Source: Oscillospiraceae bacterium UBA6370 (GTDB lineage Bacteria > Bacillota > Clostridia > Oscillospirales > Oscillospiraceae). From it: a stretch of 5,283 nt of DNA. The stretch is taken from contig DJRC01000087.1 in assembly GCA_002437735.1 (NCBI GenBank), positions 18,438-23,720 on the forward strand, written 5' to 3'. A program made the translations under genes and the position numbers. The notes beneath the pieces were generated by a model. That model worked only from the letters and a program-made list of their open reading frames with translations, was not told where the DNA came from and made no database searches. Positions 1 through 5,244 of this stretch are shown here, one piece after another; position 1 is the first letter of the stretch, and each line of letters starts with the position of its first letter.

Positions 1-2
1 GC

Positions 3-1331
3 TCAGTAGTGATATTTTCTCCGTTTCGCGGCAAGGAGCGAGACGGTGATGAGCAGCGTGAGCGATTCCGCGGCGGTGACGGCGAGCCAGATGCCGTTGA
101 TGTCCAGCCACCTCGGCAGCAGCAAAATCGCCGCGACCTGAAACACCAGCGTGCGCAGGAACGAGATGAGCGCGCTGTCCGTGCCGTCGTTCAATCCGGT
201 GAAGAACGCCGAGCCGAAAATGTTGAAGCCGAAGACGAGGAACGAGACGGAATAAACGCGCAGGGCGTTGACCGTCATATCGTGCAGCGCCGCGTCGTAG
301 CCCACGAAGAGGTCGGCGATGGGACCCGCGAGGGCGATGGCGCCGCCGGTCATGACGAGGCTCACGAGCGCGGTGATGACCAAACTCTTGCGCAGGAGGC
401 TTTTGAGCTCCGCGTGGTTCCGCGCGCCGTAGTGGTAGCCGACGACCGGCGTGACGGCGATGGAATAGCCGAAGAAGAACGCCTTGAAGATGAAGTCGAC
501 GTACATCAGAACGCCGTAGGCGCTCACGCCGTCCTCCTGCGCGATGGCCATGAGCTGCACGTTGTAGAGGATGCCGACGAGCGAGCCGGAGAGGTTGCTC
601 ACCATCTCGCTCGAGCCGTTGTAGCAGGCCCGCCAAAGCGCGCGGAGATCAAAGCACGGCCGTCCGAGCCGCAGCGGCGTGTCGTTCTCACGCAGGAAGT
701 AAACGAGCGGAATGGCCGCGCCGACCGCCTGCGAAAGGGCGGTGGCGAGCGCCGCGCCCGCGAGGCCGAATGAAAAGACGTAGACGAGCAGGAAGTCGAG
801 CACCACGTTTGTCAGGCCCGCGAACACCGTCACCTTCAGCCCGAAGCCCGGCTTTTCTGCCGTGGCAAGGAAGCTCTGAAAGCTGTTTTGCAGCATGAAG
901 AGCGGCAGCGAAACGAGCAGGATGCGCCCGTAGAGCACGCAGTCGTCGATGGTCAGCGCCGTCGCGCCGACGGCATAGGAGACCGGCCGGATGAACACGA
1001 AGAAGGCCGCGGCGAGCACCGCGCCGCCGGCCGCCAGGATCGCAACGAGCATCGAAAAGATGCCGTTCGCCTCCTTCGTCTTCCCCTCGCCGAGGGTCTT
1101 GGCGATGAGGGCGCTGCCGCCGGTGCCGACCATGAAGCCGAACGCGGAGAGCGCCATGAGCACAGGGAAGATGAGATTGAGCGCGGCGAAGGCGTTCTTG
1201 CCCACGCAGTTGGAAACAAAGAAGCCGTCCACGATGCTGTAGACCGAGGTGACGATCATCATGACGATGCTGGGCATCGTGAAGCGCAGGAGCTTTTGAT
1301 AGGTAAAATGGTCGGAAAGCGCGATCCGCAA
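3..1331 (-). CDS. MATE family efflux transporter, MepA-like
   Basis: Predicted polytopic inner-membrane antiporter of the MATE family (MOP superfamily), which typically exports cationic drugs or metabolites using a Na+ or H+ gradient; the substrate cannot be read from the sequence. With the start chosen here it has 442 residues, normal for the family. Two homologous MatE halves are visible, roughly residues 15-215 and 235-435, with about twelve hydrophobic segments. Family-typical stretches are the N-terminal LSDHFTYQKLLRFTMPS, MVGTGGSALIAKTLGEGK at 67-84, and the glycine/alanine-rich segment at 171-201. The C-terminus is basic (KRRKYHY). I place the start at the TTG at 1331 because an AAAGGAGG site lies 9 bases before it and homologues begin just before LSDHF. 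The frame is open further upstream, to a TTG at 1376 with no good ribosome site. It is the last gene visible in the acyltransferase operon, 37 bases after the preceding stop. Its stop codon lies at the window edge, so any terminator is outside. Family assignment is firm; substrate and link to the operon are open. Confidence 0.93.
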   Translation of the reverse strand: MRIALSDHFTYQKLLRFTMPSIVMMIVTSVYSIVDGFFVSNCVGKNAFAALNLIFPVLMALSAFGFMVGTGGSALIAKTLGEGKTKEANGIFSMLVAILAAGGAVLAAAFFVFIRPVSYAVGATALTIDDCVLYGRILLVSLPLFMLQNSFQSFLATAEKPGFGLKVTVFAGLTNVVLDFLLVYVFSFGLAGAALATALSQAVGAAIPLVYFLRENDTPLRLGRPCFDLRALWRACYNGSSEMVSNLSGSLVGILYNVQLMAIAQEDGVSAYGVLMYVDFIFKAFFFGYSIAVTPVVGYHYGARNHAELKSLLRKSLVITALVSLVMTGGAIALAGPIADLFVGYDAALHDMTVNALRVYSVSFLVFGFNIFGSAFFTGLNDGTDSALISFLRTLVFQVAAILLLPRWLDINGIWLAVTAAESLTLLITVSLLAAKRRKYHY

Positions 1332-1340
1332 GGCGCTCCG

Positions 1341-1348
1341 CCTCCTTT
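1341..1348 (-). promoter_or_regulatory. Ribosome binding site for the MATE gene
   Basis: The minus strand reads AAAGGAGG, an almost perfect anti-16S match, 9 bases before a TTG codon at 1331-1329. It decides the start of the MATE gene: the longer reading frame beginning with TTG at 1376 would place this site inside the coding sequence and would give an extra charged 15-residue leader that is unusual for the family. Confidence 0.8.
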
Positions 1349-1368
1349 CTGTCCGATTTTCACGGCAG

Positions 1369-2556
1369 TCAGCCAAAGAAATTTCCGTTGAACTCCCGCA
1401 GGAGCAGCGCCTGATAGTCGCGGACGCACAGCACCACGTCGGGCTGATAGGCCGCGATGTAGTTGCTCAGGCTCTGCGCCGTGTAGTGGCGCAGGTCGAT
1501 CGAGCGCAGCTCGTTGAAGCTGTAGTAGGCAAGGCACTCCACGGGATTGGTGAAGCTGTCGCCGAAGATCAGGGCGTTGGGAAGCTCGGGGCGGTCGGTT
1601 CGGATGACCGTCTCGGCAATGTCGCCGCCCATGTAGAGTCCGTAGGTCAGCGGCTCGGCGTCGCTGCTTGGAAGCGCGTAGACCGTGGCCTCTGCCGCCG
1701 CGCCGTTATCGAAGCGGGTGAAGGGGATGTCCTCGGCGAACGAGGCCGTGAGGAGCTTTTCATCATTGCCGCGCAGGCCGAGCAGCTTGCGCGTGCGCGA
1801 GCCCATGTAGGGATTGGGCAGCGCGGAGAAGGTCACGTCCGTCCCCTCCTCCGGGATGCGGAGCGCGCAGCCGTCCGCCGCGAGCCGCTCCGCCGCCGCA
1901 CGGTAGGTCACATACGCGCCGCGCAGGCCGTAGTGGTTGTCCACCTTCGAGCTGAATTCCGGCAGGTGGCCCTCGGCGTCAAAGACCTCGCCCATGTCCA
2001 CATAGGCGATGCCCTGCGCCTCCATGGCATCGCGGAGCGCTTCGCGCTCGGCGGCGGTGTAGGCGGCGCGGTTTTCGAGGTAGGCGGGGTATTCGTCCTC
2101 GTAGTAGGCGTACTGGCAGGGCACGGCGAGATAGCAGTAGTATCCCCCGTAGGCCTCGATCTGATCGCGCAGCGCGGCGTTGTCCGCCGCCACGGCGTCG
2201 GCCTCGCGCACGATGTCCTCGGCGGTGTCGGGCATGGTGTAGAGCTCCTCGAGCAGCACGTCGGGCGTGACGACGACCTCGTTCACCACGGGGCGGTGGA
2301 AAAGGTTCAGGTCGCACCACGTCACCGCGCGGAGCGCGGCGGTGCGCCAGGCGGCGTAGTCGCAGAACATGGTCTCCAGTTCGCCGAAGACCTTCCCGCT
2401 CACGACGCTCTCGACGCTGATCTCGGGGAAGGCGGAGAGGTTGCGGTTCTCGTAGTAGGAGTAGCGCTCCTTCGGCAGCAGGATGGTCGCAGCCATCAGG
2501 ACCAGCAGCGTGCCGGAGAAGAGCAGGGCCATCGCCCACTCGCTGAATTTTTTCAT
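1369..2556 (-). CDS. DHHW-family SGNH protein (AlgX/AlgJ-like), membrane-anchored
   Basis: Predicted extracytoplasmic partner of the AlgI-like acyltransferase encoded just upstream, of the DHHW protein family related to AlgJ/AlgX. Such proteins take the acyl group delivered by the membrane protein and place it on a cell-surface glycan. The protein has 395 residues. Residues 8-27 form one hydrophobic segment after a short KK N-terminus, probably an uncleaved signal anchor. YSYYENRNLSAFPE (32-45) is typical of the family. The SGNH catalytic elements are Asp206 and His208 in VDNHYG and Ser334 in FGDSF (331-335), the same D-x-H plus Ser layout as AlgJ/AlgX. The usual DHHW motif here reads DNHY: Asp and the second His are kept, the first His and Trp are not. 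Seven cysteines fall in the external domain. The frame is open upstream to 2667, but I chose the ATG at 2556 because it has a GAGGAGG site 7 bases ahead and the signal anchor follows directly. It lies 14 bases after the AlgI-like gene. Role is inferred from family and context; the acyl group and glycan are unknown. Confidence 0.86.
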   Translation of the reverse strand: MKKFSEWAMALLFSGTLLVLMAATILLPKERYSYYENRNLSAFPEISVESVVSGKVFGELETMFCDYAAWRTAALRAVTWCDLNLFHRPVVNEVVVTPDVLLEELYTMPDTAEDIVREADAVAADNAALRDQIEAYGGYYCYLAVPCQYAYYEDEYPAYLENRAAYTAAEREALRDAMEAQGIAYVDMGEVFDAEGHLPEFSSKVDNHYGLRGAYVTYRAAAERLAADGCALRIPEEGTDVTFSALPNPYMGSRTRKLLGLRGNDEKLLTASFAEDIPFTRFDNGAAAEATVYALPSSDAEPLTYGLYMGGDIAETVIRTDRPELPNALIFGDSFTNPVECLAYYSFNELRSIDLRHYTAQSLSNYIAAYQPDVVLCVRDYQALLLREFNGNFFG

Positions 2557-2563
2557 GTCGGCG

Positions 2564-2570
2564 CCTCCTC
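2564..2570 (-). promoter_or_regulatory. Ribosome binding site for the DHHW gene
   Basis: The minus strand reads GAGGAGG 7 bases before the ATG at 2556 and directly abuts the TGA stop (2571-2573) of the upstream AlgI-like gene. This fixes the downstream start at 2556 and suggests that ribosomes finishing the AlgI-like protein can help start the DHHW protein, which would keep the two partners in balance. Confidence 0.8.
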
Positions 2571-3989
2571 TCAGAACCGGAAGTAGATGAAGGGATTGAA
2601 CGAGCCCGTGACGAGCTTGCAGTACGAGCACGCCAGCAGCGTCATCGCCGCGAGCTTCGGCCCCCACGTCAGCACGGCGCGGGCGGGCGCGCCGTCACGC
2701 TTTTGAAGCGCCGCCTCCAGCCATTGCTTCACCGGCAGCGCAGCAATGCAGCAGCACAGCAGCTCCGGCCAGAACTCCAGCGCGTAATAGACGACGCGGC
2801 TGCCGCACCACACGCCGCTGCTGCCGAACATGGCAGCGAAGTAGGCCGCCGCGGCGGTGAGCGTCTCGGCGCGGAAGAGCACCCAGCTGAACACGACCAG
2901 CACCATCGCGTAGGCGTGGCGCACGAGCGACGGCAGACGCTCCAGAGCCTTGCCCCAAAGGAGCTTTTCCCCCACGAGCAGCACAAAGAACCAAAGCCCC
3001 CATGCGATAAAATTCCAGCTCGCGCCGTGCCACATTCCGGTCAGGAACCAAACGACAAAAAGGTTCCACACATTGCGCGCCCTCGAGCAGCGGTTGCCGC
3101 CGAGCGGGATATACACATAGTCACGGAACCAGGTGGAGAGCGAAATGTGCCAGTGCCGCCAGAACTCCGTGACGCTCCGCGCGATGTAGGGGTAGTTGAA
3201 ATTCTCCAAAAAGTGGAAGCCGAACATCCGCCCGAGGCCGATAGCCATATCGGAATAGGCGGAGAAATCGAAGTAGATCTGGAAGGTATACGCCACCGCG
3301 CCCAGCCACGCAAAGAGCGCCGATGGCATGGCGGCGGCAAAGGCCGCGTCCGCGATCCGCGCCACGGCGTTCGCCAGCAGCATCTTTTTGCCGAGGCCAA
3401 AGAGGAAGCGCACCGCGCCGGCAGAGAATTCGGAGACGGACTCACGCCGCTCGTCGATCTCCTCCGCGACGGTGGTGTAGCGCACGATGGGACCGGCGAC
3501 GAGCTGTGGGAAGAAGGCGATGTAGAGCGCGAGCTTGAGCGGGTCGCGCTGCACCGCGGCGTCGCCGCGGTAGACGTCGATGACGTATGAGAGCGCCTGG
3601 AAGGTGTAGAAGGAGATGCCGATCGGGAGGCTGAGTCCGAGGAGCGGCAGACCGGAGAGACCGGGGATGAGCCTGAGGTTGGAGACGAAGAAGTCGTAGT
3701 ATTTGAAGAAGCCGAGGATGGAGAGGTTGATGACGATGCTCAGAACAAGGCAGGTTTTAGCCCTCTTCCGGTCGTCTTTTTTGAGATTCCGTTCTACGAG
3801 GAGACCGAAGATGTAGTCGACGGCTATGGTGAAGATCATCAGGAAGACGTAGACGGGTTCGCCCCAGCCGTAGAATATGAGGCTGACTATGAGGAGGACG
3901 ATGTTTCTTGCTTTAAGTGGTACTATGAAGTATACGAGGAGGGTGACTGTCAGAAACATCAGGAGGAATTCGAGACTTGAGAAGACCAT
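2571..3989 (-). CDS. MBOAT family O-acyltransferase, AlgI-like
   Basis: Membrane-bound O-acyltransferase of the AlgI/DltB/PatA type. These proteins pass an acyl group, usually acetyl, from a cytoplasmic donor through the membrane for modification of an exported glycan. The protein has 472 residues, the usual AlgI length, with about ten to twelve hydrophobic segments. Family landmarks in order are LPIGISFYTFQALSYVIDVYR (121-141), FFPQLVAGPIVR (159-170), FDFSAYSDMAIGLGRMFG (240-257), FWRHWHISLSTWFRDYVYIP (276-295) and GMWHGASWNFIAWG (318-331). His321 in MWHG matches the essential MBOAT histidine; His281 in RHWHIS is the second conserved one. The C-terminus NPFIYFRF is typical of clostridial members. 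The ATG at 3989 has an AAAGGA site about 7 bases ahead. It is the first gene of the operon, with its own promoter at 4042-4070, followed after 14 bases by the DHHW partner. The DltB branch is unlikely because no dltA, dltC or dltD is present and the partner is DHHW-type. The polymer acylated is not encoded in the window. Confidence 0.93.
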   Translation of the reverse strand: MVFSSLEFLLMFLTVTLLVYFIVPLKARNIVLLIVSLIFYGWGEPVYVFLMIFTIAVDYIFGLLVERNLKKDDRKRAKTCLVLSIVINLSILGFFKYYDFFVSNLRLIPGLSGLPLLGLSLPIGISFYTFQALSYVIDVYRGDAAVQRDPLKLALYIAFFPQLVAGPIVRYTTVAEEIDERRESVSEFSAGAVRFLFGLGKKMLLANAVARIADAAFAAAMPSALFAWLGAVAYTFQIYFDFSAYSDMAIGLGRMFGFHFLENFNYPYIARSVTEFWRHWHISLSTWFRDYVYIPLGGNRCSRARNVWNLFVVWFLTGMWHGASWNFIAWGLWFFVLLVGEKLLWGKALERLPSLVRHAYAMVLVVFSWVLFRAETLTAAAAYFAAMFGSSGVWCGSRVVYYALEFWPELLCCCIAALPVKQWLEAALQKRDGAPARAVLTWGPKLAAMTLLACSYCKLVTGSFNPFIYFRF

Positions 3990-4041
3990 TTGGAATCCTT
4001 TCCTTAATTAATACTTGATTTGGTTTTGTGCCCACTGAACT

Positions 4042-4070
4042 ATTTTAACATATTCCGGAACACTTTGCAA
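4042..4070 (-). promoter_or_regulatory. Sigma-A type promoter for the acyltransferase operon
   Basis: On the minus strand the -35 is TTGCAA (4070-4065, 4 of 6 to consensus), the spacer is 17 bases, and the -10 is TAAAAT (4047-4042, 5 of 6). TGT directly before the -10 makes it an extended -10 promoter. Transcription would start near 4035, giving a leader of about 45 bases before the AlgI-like ATG. The spacer holds the palindrome TTCCGGAA (4053-4060). No competing promoter of similar quality is visible in this gap. Confidence 0.65.
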
Positions 4071-4098
4071 TACTTTTCACGAATTTTTTGTTGTATAA

Positions 4099-4146
4099 AT
4101 AAGCGCTTATCTCAGACTTCGGCTGAAATCTGAGATAAGCGCTTAT
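4099..4146. repeat. Perfect 18-base inverted repeat made of two nested palindromes
   Basis: Arms 4099-4116 and 4129-4146 are exact reverse complements (ATAAGCGCTTATCTCAGA and its partner) with a 12-base centre that can extend the stem by 3 pairs after one mismatch, leaving a 4-base loop. Each arm also contains ATAAGCGCTTAT, itself a perfect 12-base palindrome, so that word occurs twice with centres 36 bases apart. Transcribed from either strand it would form a very stable hairpin, but neither flank has the run of U expected of an intrinsic terminator. It may act as a terminator or transcript-end stabiliser after the SDR gene, as a paired operator upstream of the acyltransferase promoter, or be a dispersed intergenic repeat. 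The structure is certain; the role is not. Confidence 0.85.
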
Positions 4147-4174
4147 GAAAAGTTTACGGGGAGAGAGGGGGTGT

Positions 4175-4216
4175 GGGGGAGGGAGGACCGCTTTTCAAAG
4201 CGGTTCTTCCTCCCCC
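4175..4216 (-). terminator. Long hairpin just after the SDR stop, possible terminator
   Basis: Arms 4175-4194 and 4197-4216 pair over nearly their whole length around a loop of about four bases. The stem begins 5 bases after the SDR stop codon, where a terminator is expected. Two positions (4183/4208 and 4186/4205) are G-T pairs in plus-strand RNA but A-C mismatches in the minus-strand transcript. The sequence after the stem on the minus strand is C-rich (ACACCCCCTCTCTCCCC) and not a U-run, so this is not a textbook intrinsic terminator. Stopping may depend on Rho or on the second hairpin downstream at 4099-4146. Confidence 0.55.
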
Positions 4217-4221
4217 GCTTC

Positions 4222-5079
4222 TCAGACTCCGGAATAAGCCGCGAATCCTCCGTCAACTGGTATAACCGTTCCGTTTCCAAAACCGGAGGCGTTGTTGTCG
4301 ACGAGCCAGAGGAGGGTTCCGATGAGGTCGTCGGTTACGCCGAAGCGGTTCATGGGGGTGTGGGCGAGGATTTTCTGGGAGCGGGCGGTGTAGGAGCCGT
4401 CGGGATTGATCAGGAGGTCGTGGTTCTGGTTGGTGAGGAAGAAGCCGGGGGCGATGGCGTTGACGCGGATTCCGACTTTTGCGAAGTGGACGGCGAGCCA
4501 TTCGGTGAAGTTGGATACCGCGGCTTTTGCGCCGGAGTAGGCGGGGATTCTTGTGAGGGGGCGGAAGGCGTTCATGCTGGAGACGTTGAGGATTACGGCG
4601 TCGCCTTTTTTTGCCATGTCTTTGGCGAAGACCTGGGTCGGGAGGAGGGTGCCGAGGAAGTTGAGGTTGAAGACGAATTCTATGCCGGCGGGGTCGAGGT
4701 CGAAGAAGGTTTTGATGCCCTCTGCTGCGCCTTCGAGGTCTTCGGGGTCGAGGGTGTCCTTGGAGGTGGTGCCTTTGGGGTTGTTTCCGCCGGCGCCGTT
4801 TAAGAGGATGTCGACTGTGCCGAATTTTTCGAGGATGGTTTCGCGGGCGGCTTCGAGGCTGGCTTTGTCGAGGACGTTGGCGCCGACGGCAATTGCGGTG
4901 CCGCCGTCTTTTGTGATTTCGTCGACTACTTTCTGCGCGGCGTCTGCTCTGAGGTCGCAGACGGCGACTTTGGCGCCGCTCGCGGCGAGGGCTTTCGCAA
5001 ATTCGGAGCAGAGGACTCCGCCGCCGCCGGTGACGAGGGCGACTTTTCCGGACAGATCTATTTTGAACGGTAATTTCAT
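4222..5079 (-). CDS. uxuB: SDR oxidoreductase, probable D-mannonate oxidoreductase (fructuronate reductase)
   Basis: Cytoplasmic NAD(P)-dependent short-chain dehydrogenase, most like the SDR-type D-mannonate oxidoreductase of Bacillus and Clostridia, which interconverts D-fructuronate and D-mannonate in glucuronate breakdown. It has 285 residues, full length for the group. The Rossmann motif TGGGGVLC (17-24) has Cys where most SDRs have the last Gly. Asp42 after the second strand suggests NAD(H) preference. NGAG is at 94-97, and the catalytic residues are Asn140, Ser168, Tyr181 and Lys185 (YSGAK). The stretches NNPKGTT (99-105), FDLDPAGIEFVFNLNFLGT (126-144), SSMNAFRPLTRIPAYSGAKA (167-186), APGFFLTNQN (210-219) and the end VDGGFAAYSGV are what I recognise as typical of this subgroup. 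The ATG at 5079 follows AAGGAG by 9 bases. It appears to be a single-gene unit with its own promoter and a hairpin after the stop. No other hexuronate gene (uxuA, uxaC, kdgK, kdgA) is in the window, so substrate rests on similarity alone; another sugar-acid SDR, such as a gluconate 5-dehydrogenase, is the main alternative. Confidence 0.85.
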   Translation of the reverse strand: MKLPFKIDLSGKVALVTGGGGVLCSEFAKALAASGAKVAVCDLRADAAQKVVDEITKDGGTAIAVGANVLDKASLEAARETILEKFGTVDILLNGAGGNNPKGTTSKDTLDPEDLEGAAEGIKTFFDLDPAGIEFVFNLNFLGTLLPTQVFAKDMAKKGDAVILNVSSMNAFRPLTRIPAYSGAKAAVSNFTEWLAVHFAKVGIRVNAIAPGFFLTNQNHDLLINPDGSYTARSQKILAHTPMNRFGVTDDLIGTLLWLVDNNASGFGNGTVIPVDGGFAAYSGV

Positions 5080-5088
5080 GATGGATAT

Positions 5089-5094
5089 CTCCTT
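5089..5094 (-). promoter_or_regulatory. Ribosome binding site for the SDR gene
   Basis: The minus strand reads AAGGAG, inside a longer AAAAAGGAGA, 9 bases before the ATG at 5079. It supports that start, which also gives the usual short leader before the first Rossmann strand of the SDR fold. Confidence 0.8.
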
Positions 5095-5104
5095 TTTATG
5101 TAGT

Positions 5105-5121
5105 GCCGGGGGATTCCCGGC
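5105..5121. promoter_or_regulatory. GC-rich dyad at the SDR transcription start, possible operator
   Basis: GCCGGG (5105-5110) and CCCGGC (5116-5121) form a 6-base inverted repeat around a 5-base centre. It stands out as a short GC-rich block inside an AT-rich leader and covers about +1 to +15 of the transcript predicted from the promoter at 5126-5153. That is a usual place for a repressor site; as RNA it would be a small 5' end hairpin that could protect the message. No specific regulator can be named. Confidence 0.45.
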
Positions 5122-5125
5122 TATA

Positions 5126-5153
5126 ATTATATTTTAACTCAAAGCGGTGTAAA
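5126..5153 (-). promoter_or_regulatory. Sigma-A type promoter for the SDR gene
   Basis: On the minus strand the -35 is TTTACA (5153-5148, 5 of 6), the spacer is 16 bases, and the -10 is a perfect TATAAT (5131-5126). Transcription should begin near 5119, giving a leader of about 40 bases with the GC-rich dyad at its start and the AAGGAG site near its end. Confidence 0.7.
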
Positions 5154-5228
5154 ATGGAAGAGCGGGACGGAAAATTTATTATATTTTTAACTTATATGTA
5201 AAAATACGGGCAGAGTGCGGCGGAAATG

Positions 5229-5244
5229 TATGTTTTCGAACATA
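5229..5244. repeat. Inverted repeat upstream of the SDR promoter
   Basis: TATGTT (5229-5234) and AACATA (5239-5244) flank the centre TTCG, a 16-base dyad about 75 bases upstream of the SDR -35. It could be a regulator site or a small hairpin of an upstream transcript. Such short AT-rich dyads can arise by chance. The surrounding stretch 5154-5283 is AT-rich, and I see no gene in it that can be supported. Confidence 0.35.

Noticed and set aside
9..773. Long plus-strand open frame opposite the MATE gene
   Set aside because: Its translation is highly charged, rich in Arg, Glu and Asp, with no recognisable domain. It is the complement of GC-rich hydrophobic codons of the transporter and has no ribosome site of note.
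1486..2586. Plus-strand frame of 366 codons opposite the DHHW gene
   Set aside because: It covers the whole of a gene with clear SGNH motifs on the other strand, has biased low-complexity composition and no family features. GC-rich DNA often leaves such frames open.
2703..3590. Plus-strand frame opposite the AlgI-like gene
   Set aside because: It mirrors a gene with unmistakable MBOAT motifs, and its product is His/Arg/Glu-rich without domains.
2571..3989. DltB of the D-alanylation pathway
   Set aside because: The motifs fit AlgI and the partner is DHHW-type. No dltA, dltC or dltD gene is nearby.
4099..4146. CRISPR repeat or insertion-sequence end
   Set aside because: There is one inverted repeat with no regularly spaced direct copies and spacers, no transposase gene and no target-site duplication that I can see.
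4171..4803. Plus-strand frame opposite the 3' half of the SDR gene
   Set aside because: Its product is a Gly/Val/Glu-rich artefact of the complementary SDR codons and begins inside the terminator-like hairpin.
5178..5202. Second promoter before the SDR gene (TTTACA and TATAAT on the minus strand)
   Set aside because: The two hexamers are only 13 bases apart, too close for a normal sigma-A promoter. The pair at 5126-5153 is better in every respect.
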